A DNA stretch of 64,000 nucleotides, taken from assembly GCF_002101375.1 (NCBI RefSeq), contig NZ_CP015207.1, positions 851,001 through 915,000 on the forward strand, in the 5' to 3' direction. Both the position numbers and the translations under genes were made by a program. This stretch comes from Sporosarcina ureae (GTDB lineage: Bacteria; Bacillota; Bacilli; Bacillales_A; Planococcaceae). The stretch's first letter is position 1. Every line of letters begins with the position of its first letter. The notes beneath the pieces are model-generated. The model ran no database searches. It was not told the origin of the DNA and saw only the letters and a program-made list of their open reading frames with translations. Below are positions 18,640-27,749 of this stretch, one piece after another.

Positions 18640-18667
18640 AAGGATTCTCTTAGGAGAATCCTTTTTC
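18640..18667 (+). terminator. fabI terminator
   Basis: AAGGATTCTC and GAGAATCCTT flank a small loop and run into TTTTT. Confidence 0.9.
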
Positions 18668-18743
18668 ATGGGCACTTTCCATTAACATGCAATTAATTAT
18701 CGAAATACATACACTTTTCAAAGTACCTCAGGAGGAATTCCAA

Positions 18744-20063
18744 ATGAATAGATTTACAAAACTCGATACGTTCAAACTAGGGCTGACGATGTTTGCCCTC
18801 TTTTTCGGTGCAGGAAATATGATTTTTCCACCACTACTTGGTCAACTAGCAGGAACGCAAACATGGATTACGCTGGCTGGTTTTTTAATAACGGGAGTGG
18901 GTCTTCCCTATCTTGGCATAATTGCAGTAACTATGAGCGGTAATCAATTAAGCGATTTAGCCGGAAGAGCATCACCTTTATTCGCTATGATATTTCCATT
19001 CGTTATATATTTAGCACTTGGACCGTTTTTCGGTGTTCCGCGTACAGCGACTGTTTCATTTGAAATTGCCGTTTCTCCATTTGTGCCGGATTCGTATGCT
19101 AGGTTAGCATTGGCGCTGTTTTCCATTCTATTTTTTGCAGTGACGATTTGGCTGTCATTTAAGCCAAATAAAATAGTCGATCGTTTCGGTAGTATTTTAA
19201 CTCCCATATTGCTAGCTATCGTAACGCTTATTGTGGTGACGGGTATTATCAACCCAGTGGGTGAAGCGGGCGCACCGCAAGGATCTTATGCAGAAGATTA
19301 CTTTTATAAAGGATTTATTGAAGGTTACGGAACAATGGACGCAATGGCAGCGCTCGTCTTCGCTATTATCGTAATAAATGCCGTGAAAGCGAAAGGTATT
19401 ACAGATAGAAAAGCCATTACTTCCATTACAATGAAAGCGGGATCCATTGCAGTACTCGGGCTGAGTTTTGTCTATGCTGGATTAGCCTATTTAGGGATGA
19501 CGAGCCGCTCCGTAGCAGAAGGCGCAGCAAACGGTGGAGATATTTTAGCTAAACTTGCATATGCTTTGATGGGGAATAACGGATTATACTTACTTGGACT
19601 TGCAGTAACACTAGCTTGCTTAACAACTTCTGTTGGATTGACTACCGCTAGCGCTACATACCTTTCCAAAGTCGTACCTAAGATCTCTTATAAAGCATTT
19701 GTATTTATTATTTGTTCTTTTTCCATGATAGTTGCGAATGTTGGCCTCACGCAGTTGCTTGCCGTGACTATTCCCGTACTAGTCGGAGTGTATCCGCTAG
19801 CCATTGTCTTAATAACTTTCAGATTGTTACACCCGTTATTTAAAGGCTATCATGAAGTATATAATTACGGTTTACTAGCAGCAGGTCTTATTGGATTCTT
19901 TGACGTACTACGTGCATTCAATATCGATCTGGTACCGGTTACATATATATTGGAATTCTTACCATTATATGAACAAGGGGTCGGCTGGATTTTACCTGCT
20001 ATAGTGTTTGGCGCAATAGGTTATATTGTGGCATCTGTTCAAGGTAAGCCTCGTGTCGAATAG
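18744..20063 (+). CDS. brnQ: Branched-chain amino acid uptake carrier
   Basis: 439 residues with about twelve hydrophobic segments of the LIVCS/BrnQ family; the N-terminal GLTMFALFFGAGNMIFPP is characteristic. It imports leucine, isoleucine and valine with a cation gradient. ATG 18744 follows CAGGAGGAATTC; the open frame extends upstream to 18687 without a ribosome-binding site. No T-box or CodY box was recognised in the short gap after fabI. Confidence 0.93.
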   Translation: MNRFTKLDTFKLGLTMFALFFGAGNMIFPPLLGQLAGTQTWITLAGFLITGVGLPYLGIIAVTMSGNQLSDLAGRASPLFAMIFPFVIYLALGPFFGVPRTATVSFEIAVSPFVPDSYARLALALFSILFFAVTIWLSFKPNKIVDRFGSILTPILLAIVTLIVVTGIINPVGEAGAPQGSYAEDYFYKGFIEGYGTMDAMAALVFAIIVINAVKAKGITDRKAITSITMKAGSIAVLGLSFVYAGLAYLGMTSRSVAEGAANGGDILAKLAYALMGNNGLYLLGLAVTLACLTTSVGLTTASATYLSKVVPKISYKAFVFIICSFSMIVANVGLTQLLAVTIPVLVGVYPLAIVLITFRLLHPLFKGYHEVYNYGLLAAGLIGFFDVLRAFNIDLVPVTYILEFLPLYEQGVGWILPAIVFGAIGYIVASVQGKPRVE

Positions 20064-20097
20064 TAAAAAGCCTGCGGACATTCCGCAGGCTTTTTAC
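20064..20097. terminator. Bidirectional terminator between brnQ and argH
   Basis: AAAAAGCCTGCGGA and its exact complement flank CATT. Confidence 0.93.
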
Positions 20098-20153
20098 GTG
20101 TTTGTTATGGATCAGTTTTACTGAGAACGTACAAACTAATCTCATTTCCAGAA

Positions 20154-21476
20154 TTACTGTTCTTTCATCAATCCTTTATTGCCTTTTAAAATAATAGATT
20201 CATAATCGATGTATTCATAGATGTCGTCTTCGATATGGTCGCTAAATTTTTGGAGTTCACCCACAGTCAAATCTTCAATCGCTTTGTTTCCCTGCTCACA
20301 ATAAATGATGATTTTTCCAACGATTTCATGGGCATCACGGAACGGAGTGCCTTTTGCGACTAAATAATCCGCTACTTCTGTTGCATTCAGAAATCCACTT
20401 TTAATCGCCGCTTTCATGTGATCTTCATGTACCTGTAGAGTGTCGATCATTTTAGACATGATTTCCAAGCAATCAAGTACTGTATCAAGCGCGTCAAAGA
20501 ATTGTTCTTTGTCTTCCTGCATGTCTTTATTATATGTTAATGGCAATCCTTTCAACGTCGTGAGTAAAGCGAATAGAGAGCCATATACACGTCCTGTTTT
20601 TCCACGGATTAGTTCTGCTGCATCCGGATTTTTCTTCTGTGGCATGATGCTGCTTCCTGTTGAATAGGCATCTGAGATGGTGATAAAACGGAACTCTTGA
20701 CTGCTCCAAAGAATCAGTTCCTCACTTAAACGGCTCATATGCATCATAATGAGGGAGAAGTCGGACATCAATTCTACTAAGTAGTCACGATCACTAACTC
20801 CGTCAAGGAAGTTATCTACTGGCTTATCAAACCCTAGTAATGCAGTCGTCACTTGACGATCGATATTATGTGTCGTGCCAGCTAGTGCACCACAGCCAAG
20901 TGGATTTTCATTCAAAATCTCCGCTGCGTTTTGCACACGTTTTTTATCGCGTTTGAACATTTGTGCATACGCGCCCAAATGATGGCCGAATGTGACGACT
21001 TGCGCGCGCTGCAAATGCGTATAGCCTGGCATAATCACGTTATTGGCTTTTCCTTTTGCTTCAAGTGAATCAATTAAAACTTGCAGTGCATCTATAACGA
21101 CAGAGGTTTGGTTTCTCGCATACTGTCTCATATCGACAGCTACTTGATCGTTTCGACTGCGGGCTGTATGCAATTTCTTGCCTGTCTCCCCTACTCGCTC
21201 AGTTAGGTTCATTTCAATGAATGAATGAATATCTTCATAATTACCTGCAATTTGTAATTCTCCCGATTCGATATCTGCCAAAATCGACTGTAAGCCATTC
21301 ACGAGTAATTCGCCTTCTTCAGGTGACAATAAATCAGAATGAACTTGCATCGTTACGTGTGCAATACTACCTGCGATATCCTCTCTGTAAAGACGATAGT
21401 CAACAGGCAAAGAGCTGTTGAACTTTTCCATAATCTCATCTGCTTTACTACTAAAACGACCGCCCCAAAGTTTCAT
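20154..21476 (-). CDS. argH: Argininosuccinate lyase
   Basis: 440 residues, fumarase/aspartase superfamily; signature GSSIMPQKKNPD near residue 275 and HTARSRNDQV near residue 103. It splits argininosuccinate into arginine and fumarate. It is some 15-20 residues shorter than B. subtilis ArgH at the C-terminus (ends GLMKEQ). It is not next to argG, which normally precedes it, nor part of argCJBD 2.5 kb away. ATG 21476 lies after AGAGGA. Confidence 0.93.
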   Translation of the reverse strand: MKLWGGRFSSKADEIMEKFNSSLPVDYRLYREDIAGSIAHVTMQVHSDLLSPEEGELLVNGLQSILADIESGELQIAGNYEDIHSFIEMNLTERVGETGKKLHTARSRNDQVAVDMRQYARNQTSVVIDALQVLIDSLEAKGKANNVIMPGYTHLQRAQVVTFGHHLGAYAQMFKRDKKRVQNAAEILNENPLGCGALAGTTHNIDRQVTTALLGFDKPVDNFLDGVSDRDYLVELMSDFSLIMMHMSRLSEELILWSSQEFRFITISDAYSTGSSIMPQKKNPDAAELIRGKTGRVYGSLFALLTTLKGLPLTYNKDMQEDKEQFFDALDTVLDCLEIMSKMIDTLQVHEDHMKAAIKSGFLNATEVADYLVAKGTPFRDAHEIVGKIIIYCEQGNKAIEDLTVGELQKFSDHIEDDIYEYIDYESIILKGNKGLMKEQ

Positions 21477-21616
21477 TCATCATCAATCCTCTTATATTGT
21501 ATTTTTATTCATAACGGTGTATACCAACTATCTCTATTGCCATCTTGCAACGTATCTATTCTATTATTCTGACACAGTTGACGATTTTTTTCTACTTTGA
21601 GTAATATTGCGTCTGC

Positions 21617-21645
21617 TTGCATAAACCGTATAAATATGGGATAAT
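21617..21645 (+). promoter_or_regulatory. Promoter upstream of the cation-efflux operon
   Basis: TTGCAT (21617-21622), 17-bp spacer, GATAAT (21640-21645). Transcription would begin near 21652, giving a leader of about 134 bases that contains a terminator-like hairpin. The rest of the 309-bp gap 21477-21785 shows nothing further. Confidence 0.55.
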
Positions 21646-21718
21646 AATTGAACTACAAATGAATGAGTGATGACATTGACAAACTTTGTCCCAATCCAAC
21701 AAGTACAATTATGTATGA

Positions 21719-21747
21719 CCTCGCCTAAACTACGCGAGGTTTTTTTG
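21719..21747 (+). terminator. Leader hairpin with T run (possible attenuator)
   Basis: CCTCGC (21719-21724) pairs with GCGAGG (21734-21739), followed by TTTTTTT. It lies between the candidate promoter and the efflux gene, so it may end a short RNA or attenuate the operon. Confidence 0.7.
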
Positions 21748-21785
21748 TTGCTTAAAGGAAACACTCTTAGAGGAGGGAAACTTTT

Positions 21786-22718
21786 ATGACAATTCATGTA
21801 CGTGAACATTCTACTTCTGCCATCTTTGCTATCTGGATCAGTTTATTTAGTAATATTATTTTGACTGTATTAAAATTGATCGTCGGATTTGTTTTCAAAA
21901 GTCCCGTTTTACTTGCAGACGGTTTCCATAACGCAGGGGACGTAGTTGCCTCTGCCGCTGCATTGACTTCCATGCAAATTTCGAAACGACCTGCAGATGA
22001 AGATCATCCGTATGGACACGGCAAAGCGGAAGTAATTGGTTCAAGTATAGTCGCTATTATTTTAGGGTTAGCCGCGATCTATATTGCTTTTGAAGCTATA
22101 ATGGCTTTATTTGAAGATCCTACTACAGCGAGTAAGATTGCCTTACTTACTGCGATCGTATCACTCATTTGGAAATATATACTCTATGTCTACACCATTC
22201 GTATCGGTACAGCGGAGAACAGTAAAGGTCTGATCGCAACGGCGTATGATCACTTAGCCGATGTCTATGCCTCGCTTGCTGCCGTGATAGGAATTGGGCT
22301 TGCTTTAATTGGAGATGCTTACGCATGGCCGCTACTCACATATGGAGATCCCATCGCCGGTATTATCGTCTCCATTCTTGTCTTTAAAATCGCTATAGAA
22401 ATCGGTAAGGAAAGTATTGATATATTAATGGAAAAAAGCGTATGCGACGAGCGATTAATCGCATTTGAAGAATTGATTCATTCCATTCCAGAAGTGAAGC
22501 GAATTGACCGCTTACGTGCAAGAGAACATGGTCACTACGTATTGGTAGATATCCGTATCGGTATCAGTGGTAATTTAACGATACAAGAAGGCCATATTAT
22601 TTCGAGTAGATTACGTAATTTGATCATGGCAAAAAATGAAGACGTCGATGAAGTGTTAATTCATTTAAATCCGTGGTATCCCGAAAAACAATCCGGTATA
22701 CTTACTAACGAGGAGTGA
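21786..22718 (+). CDS. Cation diffusion facilitator transporter
   Basis: 310 residues, six hydrophobic segments followed by a cytosolic metal-binding domain. Metal-site motifs are ADGFHNAGD in the second segment and AYDHLADVYASL (HxxxD) in the fifth, with DEDHPYGHGKAE in the first loop. These fit CDF proton antiporters exporting divalent cations. His/Asp rather than Asp/Asp sites lean towards zinc, iron or cobalt over manganese, but this is weak. AGAGGAGGG precedes ATG 21786. First of three closely packed genes. Confidence 0.9.
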   Translation: MTIHVREHSTSAIFAIWISLFSNIILTVLKLIVGFVFKSPVLLADGFHNAGDVVASAAALTSMQISKRPADEDHPYGHGKAEVIGSSIVAIILGLAAIYIAFEAIMALFEDPTTASKIALLTAIVSLIWKYILYVYTIRIGTAENSKGLIATAYDHLADVYASLAAVIGIGLALIGDAYAWPLLTYGDPIAGIIVSILVFKIAIEIGKESIDILMEKSVCDERLIAFEELIHSIPEVKRIDRLRAREHGHYVLVDIRIGISGNLTIQEGHIISSRLRNLIMAKNEDVDEVLIHLNPWYPEKQSGILTNEE

Positions 22719-22723
22719 ATAAA

Positions 22724-23176
22724 ATGAGTACATTTACAATTAAAACAATAGAAGTATGCGAAAAAGAAACAGAGGAAACCGTACGCTTTGCGGATGAGGG
22801 CTTTTCACAGGAACCCATCTCGTATTTGAAATCTAATATAGCTGAGTTTCTCTTTGTCGAGTCACCGGAATTCGATGAAATCAAAGTCGATTCGCTGGCA
22901 CTTGAAGTGGATGATATTTTCGAAACGTATATGGCGTTATTCGGTTTACAAGGCAAGAAAAAAGAAGGCGAAATAATTCGCACATTTATTGAAGAAAAAC
23001 TTCAGCACAACTTACATGGCTTTAGTATTTCATTTTCAGACAATGAAGGTTTCTGGGAATTGAATATTCCGTTTGATTCGCTTAAAGGTTTTGATGAGAC
23101 GATGTCTATAAAAGATGCATTACAACTTCTATACGAAGTACTTGGTGATTTGCATAAAATGAGAGCAAGTAACTGA
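22724..23176 (+). CDS. Conserved-looking hypothetical protein
   Basis: 150 residues, acidic and soluble, no signal peptide or membrane segment; aromatic motifs FGLQGKKKEGE and FSDNEGFWELNIPFD. I do not recognise the family. ATG 22724 follows GAGGAGTG and lies six bases after the transporter stop; its own stop is adjacent to the next start. Tight packing suggests an operon with the transporter and the methylase-like gene, though a functional link is not demonstrated. Confidence 0.75.
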   Translation: MSTFTIKTIEVCEKETEETVRFADEGFSQEPISYLKSNIAEFLFVESPEFDEIKVDSLALEVDDIFETYMALFGLQGKKKEGEIIRTFIEEKLQHNLHGFSISFSDNEGFWELNIPFDSLKGFDETMSIKDALQLLYEVLGDLHKMRASN

Positions 23177-24111
23177 TGGCATCGCAGTTTATCTACACGT
23201 ATATTCGACACCGTGATGAAAAGGAATTATGTCGGATGGAAATGCGGGCTTTTTTTGGCCATGACGTAGAAGATAACGTGGTCGTCAGTGATATAGCAGT
23301 TGATCCTTCACGAAGTCCGTTCATACAAACACGACTCGAAGTGTTACTGGATGCAGACAGTTTAGAATTGCTGGCTGACAAAGCTTCTCGGCTGGAAATT
23401 GATCAATTATTTAAGACAGTCTGCTTAAATGATATGGTGCTTGGAAGAACAGCTAAAATTGATCATGATACTCGTCGTAAAATAGAGCGGTCCATAGGAT
23501 TACAGGTAAAAGGTGAGCCAGAACTGGATCATCCTGAAGTGTTCATCGGTATCATGCACTTGGACGATCGCTGGTATGCAGGGAATTTACTTTACAGTTC
23601 TTCTGATTGGCATGTTCACCAACAGAAGCCGCATATGTATTCTACCGCGCTTGGTACCCGATTAGCCAGAGCTGCCGTCAATATAGCGGTGCCCCATCCT
23701 GAAGGGAAACGCGTCATCGATCCTTGCTGTGGAATTGGCACTGTACTGGTTGAAGCACTATCTATGGGGATACCTATTGAAGGACGTGATATTAATCCGC
23801 TTGTCGTCTATGGTTCACGGAAAAATATCGACTACTTTGATTTGGAAGGCAATGTCACTATAGGTCCAATTGCTGAAGTCGATGAAGAATACGATATTGC
23901 AATCATTGATATGCCGTATAATTTATTTACCCACATTACAGCAGAAGGCCAACTCGAGATTTTGAAAGAAGCTCGTCGCTTTGCAAAAAATTGTTTAATC
24001 ATTACAATTGAGAATATGGACGAAATGCTCGAAATTGCTGGATTTGAGATAGCAGATCGTTGTCTTGCACGTAAAGGTACTTTTTCGCGTGAAGTAGTTC
24101 TATGTAAATAA
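23176..24111 (+). CDS. Putative RNA methyltransferase (UPF0020/Trm11-like)
   Basis: 311 residues. The C-terminal half has a class-I SAM-binding motif (VIDPCCGIGTVLVEAL, near residue 175) and a later DMPYN, equivalent to the DPPY-type catalytic motif of N2-guanine methylases of the Trm11/UPF0020 group. The N-terminal half would carry the RNA-binding part. Start ATG 23176 overlaps the preceding TGA (TGATG). A tRNA or rRNA guanine target is plausible from the family; the site is not predictable here. Confidence 0.8.
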   Translation: MASQFIYTYIRHRDEKELCRMEMRAFFGHDVEDNVVVSDIAVDPSRSPFIQTRLEVLLDADSLELLADKASRLEIDQLFKTVCLNDMVLGRTAKIDHDTRRKIERSIGLQVKGEPELDHPEVFIGIMHLDDRWYAGNLLYSSSDWHVHQQKPHMYSTALGTRLARAAVNIAVPHPEGKRVIDPCCGIGTVLVEALSMGIPIEGRDINPLVVYGSRKNIDYFDLEGNVTIGPIAEVDEEYDIAIIDMPYNLFTHITAEGQLEILKEARRFAKNCLIITIENMDEMLEIAGFEIADRCLARKGTFSREVVLCK

Positions 24112-24113
24112 TG

Positions 24114-24149
24114 AAAGACGCATGAGGATTTTTTCTCACGCGTCTTTTT
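24114..24149 (+). terminator. Terminator of the cation-efflux operon
   Basis: AAAGACGC-TGAG pairs with CTCA-GCGTCTTT and is followed by Ts. Confidence 0.87.
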
Positions 24150-24359
24150 ATTGTTCATTTTGACGTAGTAACGATGCTATTCGCAAGTAAATACTTCCAT
24201 ACGTTTATAAAACGAATGAATCATAAAAAACAGTATATATCTCATTACAAAAAGTGTGAATTGTATAAATTAGGGGAAACAAAAGTAAAAGAGCATATTG
24301 TCTTGTATAGTAATCATTTTTTCTAATGAGCTCTTATTCTTAAGTTAGGAGTGAAGTCT

Positions 24360-24563
24360 ATGTTTATTAGCATCATGAAGCTTTTAAGTATTCTCTATCT
24401 ATGGACTTGGTTCGTATGGCCATTCATTTTTGTTATCTCTATAATTTACGCGATCAAGGAGTTGGTGAAAGAAGAGCCAGCATTTATGAAGCCTGCGATT
24501 ATCGCATCAGTGTCTTTGTTAATCATTCTGGCAGGAATCGCCTCCCCTTCGTTGTATTTATGA
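24360..24563 (+). CDS. Small two-segment membrane protein
   Basis: 67 residues from ATG 24360, placed after TAGGAGTG. Two hydrophobic segments (LLSILYLWTWFVWPFIFVI and IIASVSLLIILAGIAS) are joined by a charged loop KELVKEEPAF. Followed by a good terminator, which supports a real gene. Family not recognised. Confidence 0.55.
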   Translation: MFISIMKLLSILYLWTWFVWPFIFVISIIYAIKELVKEEPAFMKPAIIASVSLLIILAGIASPSLYL

Positions 24564-24575
24564 GAGTTTACAATC

Positions 24576-24620
24576 AAATGATCGAAGTCATAACGCGCTG
24601 ACCTCGATCATTTCTTTTTG
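24576..24620 (+). terminator. Terminator after the small membrane protein
   Basis: AAATGATCGA pairs with TCGATCATTT across a loop, then CTTTTT. Confidence 0.85.
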
Positions 24621-24764
24621 TTCTAGATAATGTGTAGGTGGGATTATACGTAGATAGACAACGTAATGAGGATAAGACTTATGGACACGCTGTAAGCTCT
24701 CTCCTATGCGTCCCCCTTATTAACTGTTGTTACCCAATGTTAATACGAACATCAAAAACAGAAA

Positions 24765-24808
24765 AAAGAATGCCCCTTGAAGTATCGTAACTTCTGAGAC
24801 ATTCTTTT
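24765..24808 (-). terminator. Terminator of the leucyl aminopeptidase gene
   Basis: On the minus strand AAAAGAATG pairs with CATTCTTTT around a secondary stem, then TTC. The rest of 24621-24764 shows no feature. Confidence 0.8.
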
Positions 24809-24812
24809 GATA

Positions 24813-26180
24813 TTATTTAGTCAACGACACTGCATAATCCGCAAGCAAGCGTGCTCCGTAGCCAGTTGCAGACTTTGTGTAATATCCCTTTGACTTCTGC
24901 TTATCCATGACACCTGCCATGTCTACATGCAACCAGTTACTCTTCGGGGCGAACTTACGCAAGAAGAGACCAGCTGTAATCGAACCTGCGACAGTTAAAG
25001 AACTCATATTATTGCAATCAGCATAAGCGCTGTCAAGCGTTTCCTCATATGCATCTACTAGCGGAAGAGGCCAAACGAAGTCGCCGTTTTGGTCGCCAAT
25101 TTTCTTCAGTTTATTAGACAACTCTTCATCACCAAAGACGCCACCGACTTCTGTACCTAAAGCAGCGACAACCGCGCCAGTTAATGTAGCGATATCGACT
25201 GTATAATCTGCATGTAATTCTCCTGCCCGAATTAATCCGTCAGCCAAAATCAAACGTCCTTCTGCATCTGTATTACCGACTTGTACACTAATGCCATTCT
25301 TATATTGAATAACTTCACCAGGCATTACTGCATCAGGTCCAGGTGTATTTTCGACCATTGGAATCAGCACAACTACATTCACTTTTGCATCTGAATGAGC
25401 TAGTAGTGATAATGCACCGCTGACAGCTGCTGAACCACCCATATCCATACGCATGTCACTATCATCGCGTCCGCCTTTTAAGCTAATCCCCCCTGAATCG
25501 TATGTTACGCCTTTTCCAACAAGAGCTACGAGTGGTTTTGATGCATCTGTCTGCAATGTCATCTCAACGAATGAGGGCTCATACTTACTGCCACGGCAAA
25601 CTGTTAATACGCCGTTCATTTCGCGGTCTTCGATTTCTTTTTTGCCTAGTACATCTATTTTTACTTTTGTTCCTTTGAAATGGTCTTTTAATACTTCTGG
25701 ATACGTCTCTGGGTTTAGCACATCAGAAAGTTCATTCATCAAGTCCCTGGAAAATGCCATCGCGGCAGCACGTACTTCTCCTGATTTGACTGCGCCTTTA
25801 TCTGCACCTATTACATTTAATGTAGTGACAGGGTCCGCCTTTTTAGATTGGTAGCGGTCAAAGTTATAGGCGCCAAGGTGCCATCCTTCGACAAAAGCCG
25901 TGACTGCTTCATCTACAGATGACCATTTTTGTGCTAACTGATCCGCTTGAATCGAAGCATAATCTACCTTTTGTGTCGCTAGCTTGCGAGATATTTCACC
26001 TGCAACACTACGAATTTCATCCAATGTTTTCCATTCTTTGTTTTTTATAACGACTAACTGTTTTCCGTCATGTACAAACGTGGAAAATTCTTCAGCTTGA
26101 TTGTCAACGAATTGCTTTACCAATAAATTTTTCGTTATTTGTCCATCTGTTGAGAATAAAATCTCTGCGTTAATTTTCAT
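24813..26180 (-). CDS. pepA: Leucyl aminopeptidase (M17 family)
   Basis: 455 residues. The C-terminal M17 catalytic domain has LVGKGVTYDSGGISLK (metal and active-site lysine), the DMGGSAAV region, and the family signature NTDAEGRLILADGL. The N-terminal alpha/beta domain is shorter and divergent. Cytosolic two-metal exopeptidase removing N-terminal amino acids. ATG 26180 gives MKINAEILF; the upstream GTG would overlap the ribosome-binding region GAAGGGAGC. Confidence 0.92.
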   Translation of the reverse strand: MKINAEILFSTDGQITKNLLVKQFVDNQAEEFSTFVHDGKQLVVIKNKEWKTLDEIRSVAGEISRKLATQKVDYASIQADQLAQKWSSVDEAVTAFVEGWHLGAYNFDRYQSKKADPVTTLNVIGADKGAVKSGEVRAAAMAFSRDLMNELSDVLNPETYPEVLKDHFKGTKVKIDVLGKKEIEDREMNGVLTVCRGSKYEPSFVEMTLQTDASKPLVALVGKGVTYDSGGISLKGGRDDSDMRMDMGGSAAVSGALSLLAHSDAKVNVVVLIPMVENTPGPDAVMPGEVIQYKNGISVQVGNTDAEGRLILADGLIRAGELHADYTVDIATLTGAVVAALGTEVGGVFGDEELSNKLKKIGDQNGDFVWPLPLVDAYEETLDSAYADCNNMSSLTVAGSITAGLFLRKFAPKSNWLHVDMAGVMDKQKSKGYYTKSATGYGARLLADYAVSLTK

Positions 26181-26225
26181 AGTAATAATAGCTCCCTTCA
26201 CTATTTCGGTTTCCTAAATAGTTTA

Positions 26226-26381
26226 TCACTTTTTACCTGATAGTGCTAAGAAGAGAGTGGCCAGCGGTCCTAAAAACAAAGATAGTAAAAACCAGTTCAA
26301 TCCGCTTCTGTTTTTTCCCTGAGCCAATACTGCATTGATTAAAGCTAATGTACCCCACCCTACGAAATATCCTTCATTCAT
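26226..26381 (-). CDS. Small membrane protein, 51 residues
   Basis: ATG 26381 follows GGAGTG with a seven-base gap. The product is MNEGYFVGWGTLALINAVLA, a short basic loop, then WFLLSLFLGPLATLFLALS and KK at the end: two membrane segments. Codon pattern and ribosome-binding site support translation. It lies 45 bases upstream of pepA in the same direction and may be co-transcribed. Function unknown. Confidence 0.65.
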   Translation of the reverse strand: MNEGYFVGWGTLALINAVLAQGKNRSGLNWFLLSLFLGPLATLFLALSGKK

Positions 26382-26461
26382 TTTTCATCACTCCATTATC
26401 TAGTTATATAGTATGTATACGATTTGCCTAACAGGTTAGTTTCATTAATAGCTTTTAACGC

Positions 26462-26486
26462 AAAAAAGGAACATCCATGATGTCCC
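26462..26486 (-). terminator. Terminator of the 78-residue hydrophilic protein gene
   Basis: GGGACATC and GATGTTCC pair on the minus strand and run into TTTTTTG. Confidence 0.8.
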
Positions 26487-26506
26487 TAGTGTTTCACATG
26501 ACTGGA

Positions 26507-26743
26507 TTAGCTACCTATTGATGTCGGTGCGTTGTCATCGGTCGCATTTTGGTAGTTTTGATTACCGACTTTAGCTCTTACTTCTTCTTCTGTTAGAGGT
26601 GGTGGAATTTCGTGATCTGCCAATGCTCTGTTTTCAAGTGGTACTTCTATGTTCTCCATGGCAGCATTCTTTGCATCCATTTCACGTCCATATTGTTCAC
26701 GTTGTTCTACAGTAGTTCGTTGTTCTTTTGATAAATCAGCCAT
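26507..26743 (-). CDS. Small hydrophilic protein of unknown function
   Basis: 78 residues, strongly charged, no membrane segment (MADLSKEQRTTVEQREQYG at the start, proline-rich HEIPPPLTEEEVR in the middle). GAGGTGATGAA precedes the ATG at 26743, and a terminator follows. The composition suggests a disordered or small spore/stress-type protein, but no family is recognised. Confidence 0.65.
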   Translation of the reverse strand: MADLSKEQRTTVEQREQYGREMDAKNAAMENIEVPLENRALADHEIPPPLTEEEVRAKVGNQNYQNATDDNAPTSIGS

Positions 26744-26831
26744 TTCATCACCTCAACTTCGCGTTTTTACTTATCTTTCCCGATATTTGCTATACTAAAC
26801 CTACTAGAAGGAGTAGGAGGAGAGGGACAAC

Positions 26832-27275
26832 GTGACAACGATTTTAGTGGACGCAGATGGCTGTCCGGTAATTAACGAAACAATCGGGATTGCAAAACAG
26901 TACGGTCTTTCCTGCGTATTAATATGTGATACTGCACATGAAATGCATCGAGAAGGCGCTGAGACGATTACTGTTTCCAAAGGTGCCGACGCAGTCGACT
27001 TTGTATTGGTGAACCGTATAAAGAAAGGGGATATTGTCGTCACTCAAGACTATGGTTTGGCTGCTATGGCACTGGCGAAACAAGGTTTGCCACTTGATCA
27101 GAATGGTAGATGGTATACGAATGACAATATCGATCAATTACTCGCAGCACGTCATAAAGCACAGAAAATCCGCCGAGCAGGAGGTCGTTTGCGCGGTCCG
27201 AAAAAACGAACTGCTGAACAGACTGAAGGATTCGTTTCTAGTTTGCGTGAATTTTGTAAAACGATTCAACCTTAA
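26832..27275 (+). CDS. YaiI/YqxD family protein (UPF0178, DUF188)
   Basis: 147 residues starting at GTG 26832 after GGAGGAGAGGG. The N-terminal ILVDADGCPV and the later VVTQDYGLAAMALAKQG are the conserved blocks of the DUF188 family, which has a PIN-like nuclease fold with acidic residues clustered as in the first motif. The C-terminus is basic (GGRLRGPKKRT), suggesting nucleic-acid contact. Biochemical function is not established in my knowledge. Confidence 0.9.
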   Translation: MTTILVDADGCPVINETIGIAKQYGLSCVLICDTAHEMHREGAETITVSKGADAVDFVLVNRIKKGDIVVTQDYGLAAMALAKQGLPLDQNGRWYTNDNIDQLLAARHKAQKIRRAGGRLRGPKKRTAEQTEGFVSSLREFCKTIQP

Positions 27276-27288
27276 ATGAAGCCAAATG

Positions 27289-27330
27289 ATAAACAGAGAC
27301 TACAAGTCATACTTGTGTCTCTGTTTATAT
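27289..27330. terminator. Bidirectional terminator
   Basis: ATAAACAGAGAC and GTCTCTGTTTAT are perfect complements, between the YaiI-like and cupin genes. Confidence 0.9.
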
Positions 27331-27335
27331 TACTT

Positions 27336-27635
27336 TCACGGCTTAACTTGAATAACGAATACATCCGAGTCCTCCACCGCGTGCAAACTATGTCTTTCCA
27401 GCGGCACCATATGCAAGACATTGTCAGGCGTTACATCAATCGGCTCGCCTTCCACTATGAACCGCACTTTTCCTTTACGCACGATGATGAATACTTCTTT
27501 ATTCGCATCATGCTCGGCCACTTCTTCACCTGCACGCAATTGAATATTCATGAAGATTGCATTGTCGACATTCGCTACTTTTTCCACATGTTTTTTCTTT
27601 TCAGTTAGCTGATTCTTGGTATCAATTACTTTCAT
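27336..27635 (-). CDS. Small cupin-domain protein
   Basis: 99 residues forming a single beta-barrel. The metal-binding motif begins LRAGEEVAEHDANKEVFII, and the second cupin block is VPLERHSLHAVED. Such stand-alone cupins bind one metal and may be sensors, isomerases or dioxygenases; the substrate is unknown. AAGGGGC precedes ATG 27635. It is followed upstream on the same strand by a decayed monooxygenase gene. Confidence 0.82.
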   Translation of the reverse strand: MKVIDTKNQLTEKKKHVEKVANVDNAIFMNIQLRAGEEVAEHDANKEVFIIVRKGKVRFIVEGEPIDVTPDNVLHMVPLERHSLHAVEDSDVFVIQVKP

Positions 27636-27749
27636 TAGTTTTAGCCCCTTTCAAAAGTTCTTGCATAATCAGTTCGTATGACTTCAGTTTATCATGAAAG
27701 TGAGAAGCTGTAGAAACGAATATGATTTCTTAGGCTACATAACCTTCCG

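Noticed and set aside
21220..21600. Several 60-77-codon plus-strand frames over the argH 5' end
   Set aside because: They are antisense to a well-supported gene and have no start signals.
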